The notes under the pieces: generated by a model
Database searches by the model: none
What the model saw: the letters and a program-made list of their open reading frames with translations, nothing else
Told to the model about the DNA's origin: nothing
Position numbers and translations under genes: made by a program
Part shown: piece by piece, positions 34,294-46,539 of the stretch
Layout of the letters: every line of letters begins with the position of its first letter
Position numbering within the stretch: position 1 is the stretch's first letter
Assembly: GCA_963682175.1 (NCBI GenBank)
Contig: OY821788.1
Coordinates: 34,539,585-34,603,584, forward strand
Origin: Triglochin maritima
Lineage: Eukaryota > Streptophyta > Magnoliopsida > Alismatales > Juncaginaceae
Direction: 5' to 3'
Length of the DNA: 64,000 nucleotides

Positions 34294-34510
34294 CCCTATC
34301 GCCGTCGCTGGACGGAGCCTCTTCCGACCCGATCAACCGCTCTCCTCCAACGTTGCTGGGACGGATCGACCCTCCTTTGACTCCATCGGAACTCCTTTTT
34401 CTGTTTTACAGGTTCTTCAATCCATCTTTGTATGGTTAGGGTTTGTGTGTGAAATTGTTTGTTATTATTATTATTGATTTGATCAAATCGAATTTCAGGA
34501 AGGAAGGAAG

Positions 34511-35402
34511 ATGAATCCTCTGACTCTAGTGAAGCGGATCCAGAAGATAAACTCGACCGAGGCGAATTTGGGGATATCGGACGAGGCATCGTGGCACGCC
34601 AAGTACAAGGACTCGGCCTACGTCTTCGTGGGGGGTGTCCCCTTCCAGCTCACCGAGGGTGATCTCCTGGCCGTCTTCTCCCAGTACGGCGAGGTCGTCG
34701 ATGTCAACCTCGTCAGGGACAAAGGCACTGGGAAGTCCAAGGGCTTCGCTTTCCTTGCCTACGAGGATCAGAGGAGCACTGTTCTCGCCGTCGACAACCT
34801 CAATGGGGCAAAGCTCCTCGGCCGGGTCGTCAGAGTCGATCACGTGGGAAAATACAAGAAAAAACAAGATGAAGAAGACGAGGCCAACAAAAAGCGGGAG
34901 GCCCGCGGTAGGTGTTACCTATTCCTATTCCTATCCACTATTCCTATTCCTACCTTTTTTATTATCTCAACTCTAATCCACAACACACATAACTGTTTTT
35001 TTTAAAATTTATTTTCCAGAGAAATGCAAACACTGGTGGGCATGGGCATGGGCATGGGCGGCAGGATAGGAGGAGGAATTCAAGGTGGGAACATGACATG
35101 CAAGACTCACACAGACAATTCTCACAGGGAAACAAGGCACAATGATAATAGAGATAGAGATAGGCGGCGGCGAACTAGGGAAAGACGCTCCAGCAGGTCT
35201 CAAGCTGTGAGGCAGATCGACTGGATGACAAGGAGCGTCGTAGATATGAGTGAGAAGCGACCAAGACGTGATCATGATTCTTTTCTTCTCACCATCAACA
35301 CCGATGGGAGACTGAGTGAGAATAATGATATGGGGCCGTTTGCACTCTATTCTTATTTTTTATTGGTTTATCTATTTTATCTTCATGGAAAATCTAGATT
35401 TT
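34511..35402 (+). CDS. RBMX2/IST3-like RRM splicing protein, odd C-terminus
   Basis: Exon 1 (34511-34907) encodes MNPLTLVKRIQKIN, WHAKYKDSAYVFVGGVPF (RNP2 about 37-42) and KGTGKSKGFAFLAYEDQRST (RNP1 about 75-82), then a Lys/Glu tail ending KKREARG. This is the hallmark order of RBMX2/Ist3, a U2 snRNP-linked RES-complex subunit. The donor is GTAGGT, and the acceptor is at 35018-35019 or 35020-35021. Plant homologues usually continue with a CCCH zinc finger, which I do not find. Exon 2 instead gives Gly/Met-rich then Arg-rich sequence (DRDRRRRTRERRSSRSQ), and family-like pieces are split between frames. The stop at 35402 is only one option. The RRM part is solid; the C-terminus is uncertain. 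Confidence 0.7.
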
Positions 35403-35833
35403 GATTATATCTGCAAATGTGTACCAAATACATTATAAAATTTCCAGCTCAATCTTGTCACTGCAGGTATATAATACTGATACTCAGATTTGATAAGAAA
35501 AATACAGGGTCAAAACACCCTAAAAGGTGAAGCGCTTATTACCAAGTACCAAACTACGAACATGGTTATACGAGTACCTCTACATCCCAATTTTTCTTTA
35601 GCAAACAGAAATGAAAAAGTTAGAGCATATACATAGTTACGTTTCTCATTGACAATTATAGGTAAAATTGTCACTCTAGGGAGTTATATTTGGGAATTTC
35701 GTTAGCCTTATATGTTAGTGAAACATTTTATGATTTTAATTTATGAACATTTACTAAATTATTCGTGTTGGTTACTTCAGTTTGCAGTGGATGTCGACAA
35801 TGGAAGGAAAATAATATATATATATATATATAC

Positions 35834-35869
<36 letters not shown>

Positions 35870-36070
35870 GGTCAAGTTCTAGTGAGTTCAAGACTCATCA
35901 AATTTAATTTAAGCCTCCTATAATCTCACCATTGGATCTTATTTACAGTTAATTTCACCATTCATTATCATAACCGTTTTTTTCTTAATCTACCTTACAA
36001 TTTGAAATGAGTGGTGAATATTGTGGGGCTTAATTTAGAAAAGTTGAGTCCTGGGTTAACTAGAGAATTC

Positions 36071-36109
<39 letters not shown>

Positions 36110-36263
36110 GTGGAGTTTAAAAGATTGACAAGAAATCTAACTCTTTTGAGTAGCACAAGCATAGGCAGTGGACTAATCGATCGAACAAATCCACAAAACA
36201 AATGTATATCTTGCGAAAACAATGGTTATATTATACACACAACTCCTAAAGTGACGTGCTTAC
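35403..36263. other. Intergenic with dinucleotide runs
   Basis: (AT)n/(TACATA) runs occur at 35814-35869 and (TA)n at 36073-36106. No gene is seen. CTTAC at 36259-36263 is the left target duplication of the copia element. Confidence 0.6.
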
Positions 36264-36660
36264 TGTTGATACAATTACACAAATATGATATGTAATACAG
36301 TGAGTTACATATGTCGAATAAATATTCCGTAAGGATCCAGATAAAGCTAACATACAAAAACATGTATAGGAAAACAAGAAACGAATGACAGTGATCAGAG
36401 ACGACCTCAAATACCGAACCGTCGGTAGGCGACTTGTCTCAAAGAAAATATCGGCCAACATACCAGTGCGTTTGATGGTCTGTTGGTTTTCTCTCAGGAT
36501 AGAACAGTCACACCGGAGTCGACAGACCACGAAAGCAGCGCGGAACTTCATAAGAATCGGTCGCCGGAGAACTCTGGATTCGGAGACCTAAAATCGCCGG
36601 AAAGAGACGGTTTTCATAGGGAGAGGATGAGAATAAAACGTGTGCACAAGAGGAAATCGA

Positions 36661-36718
<58 letters not shown>

Positions 36719-37101
36719 ATCTTGTAACCGTCAAGGACTTCATTGCAAAAACAATCAACATGATGTCCAAAAATTAAATACACCCATCACCCTAAGGCTA
36801 AAACCTCTGATTTCCCCAAAAACACCCGCTGCCACGCCATACCACGCCCCGCCCCGGACCGGGACGGGATGGGCGGGCGCGCGTGTGTGTGTGGAGAATT
36901 CTCTCCTCATCTTTTTCCACCTACAAAGGGTCAAGTGAATAAGATGTTTATCAACATCCTTCAACTTGTTAGTTTCACCAATGTGAGACTAAAAGTGAAG
37001 TGAGCACATGACACATGGGGCAAAAATTCTCATCTTCATCTCAACATTTGATTTTTCAATTGAGTTATTCATGGGCCTAGCCCAAACTTAATAATCAAAC
37101 A
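36264..37101 (-). repeat. 3' LTR of the copia element
   Basis: 838 bp from TGTTGATAC to AATCAAACA. It contains a (TA)n run at 36663-36714 and about 270 bp (36340-36610) that the other LTR lacks. Confidence 0.88.
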
Positions 37102-37661
37102 ATCCCCCACAAATCCATTGTTGGTCGAACGACCAAACCTTGCAGCCTAGTGCTTTCAGTAATGATACCTTTCGGGTTTGAACCACGACCTGAGTCCTTT
37201 AACTTTACCCTCACAGGAACTAAGTGAAACGAAGTCTTGAACTTGAACTTTTTGTGTGGAGATGTTCATTGAGAGCAACACTAAGCAGGTTATGCTGCAA
37301 TCTACATGGTTGATGCTTTACGGTCATGCATCCGTATCCTGTTTCATGAGTGCTTTCAAGGAATGACCCCCATTCCTCTATTTGCGGCCACACAATTGCA
37401 TTCACATAGTTGGGCTTCTCCAAAGGTGCACTGCTAACATCTTGTCTTCAAGACTTGAACCCATTCAGAGTCTACACTCTTACTAATCTTACAGTTTCAG
37501 CAACATATTCATTCTTTGGGGTATTGACACAAATACAATGTATGACCTACAATGTATCACCAATGAGTTGCACTTGACTCACTCAAGAACTTGTTATTAC
37601 CACATTGAACCAACTTCGTGGGATCTCCACTCAGATTGGTTGGGTTGCCATTCTAGATGAG

Positions 37662-40531
37662 TCATGTAATGGATCTCAGTCCCATCCGCAACTTGGATTT
37701 CAGAACTTGAGCTAGATCAAGTCCTTTGGTGAAAGGATCGGCTGTATTGTCTTTGGTACCAACAAAATCAACAACTATCACCATTTCCAAGATTAATTCC
37801 CTTACAGACTTCAGTCTGACTTGAATGTTTCTCCTTTGTTTGTGGTTATACTTTGAGCTTCTTAACTTTGCAATAGTAGTCATACTATCACAATGCACAA
37901 ATATTGCAGGAACTGGTTTGCTAGTCATTGACAATTCAGAAAGGAGTCATTTCAGCCATTCAACTTTCATTCCACTTGTATCTAAAGCACAAAGTTCAGC
38001 CTCAAAAGTAGATCGAGACAATATGGTCTGTTTTGTAGACCTCCAGGAGACTGCGCCTCCACCTAGAGTAAAAACATACCCTGTAACACCGTTACTCCCA
38101 GAGTTTTTGGCTATCCAGCTTGCATCACTATACCCTTCTAGTACAGCTGAGAATTTCCCATAATGCAGCCCAAGGGTAGAAGTACCCTTCAAGTACTTAA
38201 GTACTCTATCCAAAGCCTCCCAATGAGTACAATCAGGACAACTTGTGTATCTACTAAGTTTGCTCACCGAGAATGAAATATCTAGTCGTGTGCAATTTGC
38301 AAGATACATCAAGCTACCAATAATCTTAGAATATCTCAGTTGTGAAACTGGAACAACACCCTAGTTCTTGTACAAAGGTTTTGATGAATCATATGAGGTT
38401 TTCACAGATCTACAATTCGTATAGCCAAATATCTCAAGAATCTTCTCAACATAGTGAGATTGAGATATGGAAATACCATCAACTGACCTAGTCAGTTTGA
38501 TACCCAAGATCACATTTGCAACACCCATATTCTTCATCTCAAACTTAGTACACAAGAAGGACTTAGTTTCATGTATTATATTCAGATTAGAGCCAAACAG
38601 TAAAATGTCATTAACATATAAACACAATGCAATACATGCATTACTTTGAACTTTGCAATACACATTTGTCAGAATCAATAACCTGGAATCCAAATGATAA
38701 TATAATTTTGTCAAATTTCTCATGCCAAGCTTTTGGGGCTTGTTTAAGTCCATAAAGAGACTTAACAAGTTTACAAACTTTGTTCTCGTTTTTAGAAGCT
38801 ACAAATCCTTCAGGTTGGTCCATATAAATTTTCTTCTTCAAGATCACCATGAAGAAAAACAGTTTTTACATCCATTTGATGGATTGTAAAATTATATACA
38901 GACGCCAATGCTAAGAGCACTCAGATAGTAGTCATATGAGACAGTGGAGAATAGGTATCGAAATAGTCTATTCCTTCCTTTTGTTTAAACCCCCTGGCAA
39001 CTAATCTGGATTTATACTTATTGATGGAACCATCTGGTTTTAATTTCTTTTTAAATATCCATTTACAACCGATCGTTGAACAACCTGGAGGAAGATTTAC
39101 CAACTCCCATGTCCCATTAGAGACAATAGAGTCCATCTCAACCTTAACTGCATCTTTCCAATGCTTTACTTCAGATGAAGTCATAGCATCCTTGAAAATG
39201 TTAGGATCACCCTCGATGTGGTATGTGATAAAATCACTTCCCAAATCCTTGGCAATTCGAGAACGTTTTCTCTTTCTTGGTTCAATTTCAACTTAAGCTT
39301 GAGAAGACTCAAAATCGGCAATAGACAAATCTGCCCCCACATTTGTCATCCTTTCCACATGCTCGTGGATGGAACCAGACGTAGAGGGATCAACTGAAGA
39401 AGAAACTTGTTGAGGAACTTCAAATTTCATGGGAAATACATCCTCAAAAAATGTGGCATCACGAAATTCAACAATTGTGTTAACTTTTATGCCAGATATA
39501 TCAGACTCGATTACCAAAAATTTGTACACATAGCTATTAATCACATATCCGATAAATATTGCATCAACAATCTTGGGACCAAACTTTTTCCTCTTATGTT
39601 CAGGGATTAACACTATTGCAAGACAACCCCAAACTTTAAGATATTTAAGGCTAGGTTTTCGACCACACCAAAGTTCGAATGAACTATTCTCCTTATGTTT
39701 TTGATGAACTTTATTCAGAATATGGCAAGCCGTATTGAAAGCTTCTCCCCACATATATTTGGTTAATCCTGAACTCTCCAATAATGCATTAATCATATCA
39801 GATAATGTTCTATTTTTTCGTTCAGCAATTCCGTTAGATTGTGGAGAATACGACACCGTCACCTCATGAACTATGCCAGAATCCTGACACACTTGTACGG
39901 ACAGGTTGGACGTGTATTCACCCCCTCTATCATATCTCAACCTCTTAAGTTTCTTTTCAGTTTGTGTCTCTGCTTCATTCTTAAAAATAAGAAACTTAGA
40001 TAACGCTTCATCTTTACTTTTCAAAAGATAAACATAGCAATACTTTGAACTATCATCAACGAAAGTGTTGAAATATTTTTTTTAATCCTTAGTTAACATG
40101 CCATTGAATTCACAAGTATCAGTGTGTACTAAATCTAAAATACTAGTATTTCTAGTCACAGAATGAAACAATCTTTTTGGTTGTTTAGCTTGTACACACA
40201 CTTGACATTTTTTATTCTCAATAGCATACCTAGGAATCATATTTAAACTCATCATTCTTTTCAAACATTGATAATTCACATGTCCTAAACGTTTATGCCA
40301 AACATCACCAGATTCAATTGAATAAACAACAGGAGAAGACACATCTTTAACAGAAATAGCATTGTGATTATAAAAGCAGGTTCAACATGAATTAAAAAAA
40401 CACCACAAGACAAGTACCCATTGCCAATAAAAGTACCAGAAAGAGTAATTATAACTTTGTTACATTTAAATGTTACGATCAACAAACTGGTAAGAGACAA
40501 ACATGGACTTGTCAGCACATACATGCACATT
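37662..40531 (-). pseudogene. copia pol remnant: protease end, integrase, RT, RNase H
   Basis: From right to left on the minus strand: the second half of a copia protease (HVCADKSMFVSYQ near 40520); GAG-pre-integrase with VWHKRLGHVNYQCLKRM and CQVCVQAK; integrase core with RYDRGGEYTS and QSNGIAERKNRTL (40024-39293); RT with GCKWIFKKKLKPDG, KSLYGLKQAPKAWHEKFDK and YVNDILLFGS (39244-38361); and RNase H with SDASWIAKNSGSNGVTGYVF to NTADPFTKGL (38312-37662). The RT active-site YVDD reads YVND, which would remove a catalytic Asp. Frames change and stops separate the pieces. Confidence 0.85.
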
Positions 40532-40532
40532 A

Positions 40533-42703
40533 TGTAGGATTTCGTGTCCCTATGTATGTATATATTATAATTTTTTTAATATAACATACAAGATCGATTT
40601 TCATATTTTCAGCAATTTTATGTACATCTGTTTGTGTTTTATTCTAATAACATGCAATTTTACATTTATTAAAATAAATCCACAAAGATAGGATCATACC
40701 TAAAGGTTCTCTAAAACCTTTTTGATGATCCGGAGTCACGTTGCACGTTGTGTCGCCCACGGAATTGCCTCCGAGTGTTCACCAAACTCTAAACAAGGTT
40801 AGAGAGAAAGGAGCTAGCCAATCAATATCTAACAAGGTTTAGAATCAAGCTAATAACCCCTCTTTAAGTCTCCTGAGATTCTAATCTCCAAACTTAATTT
40901 TACTAAGAGAAATTTCGTGGTGATTAGGGAGAGATTAATGAGAGAAAGATTTTGCATTAGTATTAAAACAAATAGGAATAGGTGCCCTTTTATAGGCTCC
41001 CAAAATATCCTTATCAAGAGCTATTATTTACCCATGATCCCTTGTTTTTTCTCCTAAAATTAATCTCTAAATTCCACTTAATCACCCACAAAAAACGTTT
41101 TAATCAAATCTGGAATTATTCCACCAATGATTTAATTAATCTCTTAATAATTCAGGTAGAATCGTTCTTATTCGGTAGACCGAGTATTATTCGGTCAACC
41201 GAACCATTCGGTTATAACTCGTGTTCGGTGCACCGTGAGCTAGACGGTCGACTGAATCTGTATGAGAAAAGTTCCCAAGAATAATTCAGACGAACCACGT
41301 CTTGTAATCGGTTTACCTTGGACCCACCAAAATCGCTCCTGGGACATAGTCATCGGATGACCGGGTCACCTTCGGTCTACCGAAAATACTACTTCTCGGT
41401 TGACCGTTTCCAATCGGTTAATCGAACCCGATTGTCCAGGCACTCTGGGCAATCTCGGTCAACCAATTACGCTTAGCCGTTCCCTATTCGGTTAACCGAT
41501 CCAAAGATGCCCCGGTCGACCGAACCATGAACGGTTCACCGTGTTTGACCCCGATTTTACCTTTATCAAATTTTGGATTTATTTCCAACAAAATTTGATC
41601 TTTTGGGGTTTTTAGCAATTCACATCATATATATTATCATATGTAATATTAAATTATTACACCCCATAATATATACCTCATATGAATTTATTATGTTTCT
41701 AATTATGTTAATTCTCATAACATATTGATTTTAATTAATTCACCACATGTGTCCCATATTCACAAGAAAACTTGACGCATCATATGAACTTAAAATCAAA
41801 CATCTTGTTTCCCAGTTTTGTGGTGTGACCTATGAGATGATCTAAGCCTAATTGGCAGTGATATTAAACACTTAATATTTCAGACTATAAACGGTATCTA
41901 GCTACACATTATAGTCACCCAATCAGCATAAATGTCTTTGTTCCACCTGAACTAAAACACGATCCATTTAGTGATGTAAGTGCACCACTTGTGTCTGTCC
42001 CTTGCCTCATGATATTAAAAATATATACAAAGTAGAAATGTGTCACCTTTGTATTATATTCATTTCTTGATCTCTTTAAGCTAATTATAACTATGTGACT
42101 TAACTCAAGTCACATTGTGCACATTATAATTTTGCTTTATCAAGAGACCCACTAATATCATCACTCAATTAAGAGGGGCAATGATAATCGTTTAACTAGC
42201 TATCTTTTCCAGCACAAGTCATGTTCAACCAACTATTGTCGTTATCACTACACTCATTGGTAGCTTTTGACAATAATCAAATTAAACACTTCTTGAGTGA
42301 AAAGATATAAGTCTCATATCTTAGGATCCAAGACACAGTAAAACATTAATGACACGAAACACAATTCCATAATGTTTTACTTGTTAGGTCTATTCAATAT
42401 ATAAAAGTAATCTTTTCCTCTTTTATATACTCGTGTCGTCAATTATTTGTAGAGCGACAACAATCGATGACCAACACGACAATCTTATCTCCGTAATTAA
42501 TGTTTCATGTTAACTACCATGATTGTGAATAACTTTTGATTTATGTAAACCATTATCTTTTAGAGCTCTACGGTTAAGGACCAAACACCTCTTCCTTAAC
42601 ACTTCCAAAAGACGAATACCATAATCAAGGAACAAAATGTTTGCACATTCAATTCATAATAATTGACATATAAAAGTAAAACTTTTAGAACATATTCATT
42701 TCA
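40533..42703 (-). mobile_element. Solo LTR nested in the copia protease
   Basis: 2171 bp, TGTAGGATT to ATTTCA, flanked by perfect CATTA (40528-40532 and 42704-42708). Removal rejoins the protease motif, with WLVDIGANV on one side and HVCADKSMF on the other. On the minus strand CTATAAAAG (40987-40995) is a TATA candidate, with a cluster of CGGTCGACCG variants upstream at 41160-41550. Many are decayed (CGGTAGACCG, CGGTCAACCG, CGGTTAACCG). It has no internal genes. Confidence 0.82.
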
Positions 42704-43944
42704 CATTAGCCCCAATGTCAACCAACCACTCACGTGGTTCATAAATGGATTTTTTTAGGATTAACAGAAACAAGCTTACTGTTGGTCTCATCCACCTTAG
42801 TCAATACATTGACCTGTGGAGTCGATTCAGTGATACCTTGTTGGCGTTTGGCTTTCTTGGATGGACAATCCTTAGCCCAGTGCCCAACCTGTCCACAATT
42901 CCAACATGGTTTGTTTGTTGGCTTTTTCTGGATTTTGGCCTTGGGTTTAGTCTTATTAATAGGTTGTGGTTTTCCTTTAAAATGTGACTTAGATGAGGAT
43001 CCAATTAATATGTTTGCCTTTGGTTGGAACTCTACAGGCATCACTGGTTTTTCACCCCGATGTTCCTCCTCGATTGCAATAGCAACCATGAGGTCATCCA
43101 TAGTCAGTTTTCCTCTCCTATGCTTTAGAGACATCCCGAAGTCCCCCCAGGATCGAGGGAACTTCTCAATAATTGACATTACCAGAAACTTCTCAGGAAG
43201 CTTCATGTCAGCATCTTTTAAGCCATGGATTAGAATTATAAACTGATGAGCATGTTCAGTAACTGACTTGCTTTCCACCATTTGAAACTTTAGGAATTTT
43301 CCAACATAATACTTTTCATGATCTAAGTCCTCAGTATTATATTTTTTATCCAACTCATCCCATAAATCCTTTGCAGTCACAGAAGCAGAGGAGGACGAAC
43401 TATAAACATCGAAGAGCACGTTGGACTAGGGCTGTGCATTGACCGGGTCAAACCGGTCAACCGGACCGGATCGGTCGGTCCGAGTTCGGTCCGGGTTTCA
43501 GTCCGGCAAATTTTAAATTTTCCGGTCCGGTCCGGTCCAATTTTTTTTTTAATTTAAGGTAAAAAATCGGGTTTTTGGACCGGACCGGACCGGTTCGGTC
43601 CGCCTATCCGAATTTTTTCCGGTCCGGTCCGGTTTTCGGTCCGGACCTAAATTTTTTGGACCGGACCGGACCGGACCGATGCTCAGCCCTACGTTGGACA
43701 GAGCCAACAGAATGCAACCTCAACATAATTTGTCATTCTCTATCCACAGTTCTTGTGCTGCTTTGATTTTCGGATCTTCAGTTTCAAAAAGTGGGAAAGT
43801 CTTTTCAATTACATCAACTAAACCAATAGAGATCAACCAGATCTTCATACGTTGTTGTGAACGTTTGAAATTCTGCCCGGAAATTTTTTCCGACATGCCT
43901 GACATGTCCACTTTTGGTGCAAACGAATTATTAGATGACATAAT
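42704..43944 (-). pseudogene. copia gag, split by a MITE
   Basis: The start is MSSNNSFAPKVDMSGM (ATG near 43944). After the MITE the gag continues LWDELDKKYNTEDL, FLVMSIIEKFPRSW and RRGKLTMDDL (UBN2-type gag). A CCHC knuckle CWNCGQVGHWAKDC is near 42890. The start of protease (REWLVDIGANV) follows in a shifted frame near 42720. The ATG is only about 20 bp from the LTR, leaving no room for a normal primer-binding site. Confidence 0.82.
43427..43691. mobile_element. hAT-like MITE in copia gag
   Basis: 265 bp with ends TAGGGCTGTGCAT and ATGCTCAGCCCTA (12 of 13 matching as inverted repeats) and a perfect 8-bp duplication CGTTGGAC (43419-43426, 43692-43699). The interior is dense in GGTCCGGT/ACCGGACC words that pair with each other. 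It is the same family as 31640-31898. Confidence 0.9.
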
Positions 43945-43965
43945 TAACAATATTTTCTCTAAGAT

Positions 43966-44468
43966 TGTTGATACAATTACAAATATGATCATGTAATACA
44001 GTGAGTTACATATGTCGAATAAATATTCCGTAAGGATCTAAGAGAGAGGATGTGGATAAAACGTGTGTGTACAAGAGGAAACCGACTGTCATATATATAC
44101 ATATATATGTATTTAATCTTGTAACCGTCAAGGACTTAAGTGCATAACATGAGGGCTAAAAATTTAATACACTCATCATCCTGAGGCTAAAGTCTCTAAT
44201 TTCCCCCAAAACCCCCGCTGCTTCGCCTCGGACCGGGACAGGTGGGCACGCACGTGTGTGTGGAGAATTCTCTCATCTCTTTCCACCTAGAAAGGGTCAA
44301 GTGAATATGATGTTTATCAACATCCTTCAACTTGTTAGCTTCACCAATGTGGGACTAAAAGTTAGGTGAGCACATGACACATGAGACAAAAGTTCTCATA
44401 TTCATCTCAACATTTGATTTCTTCAATTGAGTTATTCATGAACCTAGTCCAAACTCAACAATCCAACA
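43966..44468 (-). repeat. 5' LTR of the copia element, internally deleted
   Basis: 503 bp. It aligns with 36264-37101 at both ends but lacks the middle part and has a much shorter AT repeat. Confidence 0.85.
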
Positions 44469-45185
44469 CTTACCACAACGCCACTGCACTTTGATTGTGT
44501 CCAAATGCATCAATTTGACTGAACAATGGTTCACGTCCAACAGAAGGGCGCAACAAATTAATGATAATAATCAACTTTTGACTCACCAACTCTTTCTAGC
44601 TGATTACATTAATCTATCTTGATTTCTTGACATTGCTTTCAAACTATGAAGCTGTTTTAGCTACAGAACCTACAAAATTTCTAAGAACACCCATTACGGG
44701 TGGACGACCGCCTGCACGACCGGTGCAGTCGTGCAGTCGTCGACCGGGTCGTGTATTATTATTATTATTATTGTTTTTTTGTTTTTGTTTTTGTTTTTGT
44801 TTTTGTTTTGTGTTGGTATTTATTATAATAATTAGGGGTTTATATTTTGATAAATAGTTAGAATTTAAGTAGTTTAGTTGATATTTTGATAATAATTAGG
44901 ATTGGGGTTTATTATATTTCGATAACGTTAGATTTTCAAGATCCAATTTTTTCCAAGGGTACATACCCCGACCGACCTGTCTAGGTGTGTTATTTGGTTT
45001 TAAGTCCGAAATTTATACCGAAATACATCAACTTATCTAAAATAGGGAATATTATACTAAATTGAAAGTATAAAACAAAAATAAAACTGAAATAAAAATA
45101 GGGAAGATAAGTCTTAAACTTAAATAAAAACTACAACTACAAATCAGGGAAGATATGTTATAAACTAGAAAAAAATGACGGAGCT
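44469..45185. other. Flank of the copia element
   Basis: AT-rich, with an (ATT)n/(GTTTTT)n run at 44757-44808. An unusual GCACGACCGGTGCAGTCGTG stretch near 44714 is a local inverted repeat. No gene is seen. Confidence 0.5.
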
Positions 45186-46539
45186 CTACTTAAATATTTG
45201 GTCACTGATCTTTTCCAAATTAAATTCATCCTGCGGGGCCAGGTGTCGAGTTCCTTGCCCTTCAGAAGTCAAATATAAAGGTCGTATTTCATAGAAGCCT
45301 GACAAGTTTGTTCTCTCCCTTTCCAATGCTATTTTCTCTCGCTGAAGCGTAATTTCTTCCTGTTTGATCGAGGCCGCGACCTGAAGAGCCTATAAGCGTG
45401 CGTCGTTGTCCGGATCCTCCGTTACCGCTTTCCATTTCCTTTTGCTTTTCTTTACACTTTCAGGACATGGTGGTGCAGTTGGGGGATAAATTCTGGGGTT
45501 GTTGATTGAGGAGGAGAACCAAAGAAATTATATTCCGAAGAATCTGTACGACCCTCTTTTTCCGGACGAACTGGTGGATGGTCGGGTATTACTACCTTGC
45601 ATCTGCGGGTTGTGCTCGCTTTGCAAATTATCTTCACGCATCATCCCGAGAATGGGGACCGTAGACCGCCACTTGGGTACTCTTTTAGCATCAACCACGT
45701 GTGGTAGTACGTGAAGGTGGTCCCTTTAGTGCGCTCATAAATAGCATGAGCTTGTCCGATGAGGTCCTGAGCGCTGTCCTCACTTCTGCTCTGCCGAGTT
45801 GACTCATCCATGTAGCCGGTCCACTTCATAGTAGCCATATGTATCCTTCTCCAGCGCCCTTTGAGGGAGTCGATGTTGCGTGGCTTCACTCGCTCGTTTG
45901 TAAGCCTCACTTCGGCGTACAAAGCCTTCACTCTTGCCCAAAGGACCATTGACTTATGATTTGTTCCAACCACTGCATCGCAACTAAGCCTCATGTACGA
46001 CGAAACGAGGGTTTCATCCTCCTCTTTTACCCATAAGTTCTTGCCTTTCAGGGGGCTGGTAATCGTTTTTGGTGCACGTTGGGACATGCCGATGGGCAAG
46101 GGTCTGTTTTGTCACTACTGGATTGACTATCCTGGTCAATCAGAATAGTGGTATCCTCGTTCCTACTTGATTGACTACTGAGGTTGGTGGGTATACGTCT
46201 CGGGGGTGGTTGTTGGGAGTATTGTGGTTGTGATGTACTCCCCTAGTTATAGTGCGGGGGTGGATGTTTGGAGTATTGTTGGGAATACCCCTAGTTTTGG
46301 TGGGGTGGCGGGTGCTCAGAGTATTGTTGGGAATACCCCCAGTTTTGGTGGGGTGGTGGATGTTCGGTGTATTGATTTGGAAATGGTTGGGTACCACTTC
46401 CTAAGCCGGGTGGAATGATAGGTCGATAGTAGGGACCAGGTTGGAAGTACATGGCAAACCCTTGAGGTGCAAAAAGACGACGAGGAGGAAAATTCTTGGG
46501 TGATTGACGACACTCACTGTTGTGGTCAGGAGAAGACAT
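45186..46539 (-). pseudogene. Myb/SANT-like protein of the Harbinger/NAM-associated type
   Basis: The minus strand starts MSSPDHNSECRQSPKNFPPR, followed by Pro/Gln/Tyr repeats (HPPPHQNWGYSQQYS). A Myb/SANT-like domain follows (46040-45700): GKNLWVKEEDETLVSSYMRL, NHKSMVLWARVKALY, SLKGRWRRIHMATMKW. The C-terminal part has VKKSKRKWKAVTED and a coiled coil (EEITLQREKIALERER) ending QIFK. This is the plant 'glutathione S-transferase T3-like' / ORF1-type protein linked to PIF/Harbinger elements. It is broken by stops among the Pro repeats (46140-46300), a frame change near 45640 and a stop near 45391. No transposase or inverted ends were found nearby, so whether it is host or element derived is open. 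Confidence 0.65.

Larger units (their letters stand above)
36264..44468 (-). mobile_element. Decayed Ty1/copia retrotransposon
   Basis: Homologous LTRs lie at 36264-37101 and 43966-44468, between perfect CTTAC duplications (36259-36263 and 44469-44473). The minus-strand order gag, protease, integrase, RT, RNase H is that of Ty1/copia. A GGGGGATT polypurine tract adjoins the 3' LTR (37102-37109). It contains a nested solo LTR (40533-42703) and a MITE (43427-43691), and the coding region has many stops. Confidence 0.9.

Noticed and set aside
36483..36783. IYIYIYI frames on both strands
   Set aside because: Pure (TA)n translation.
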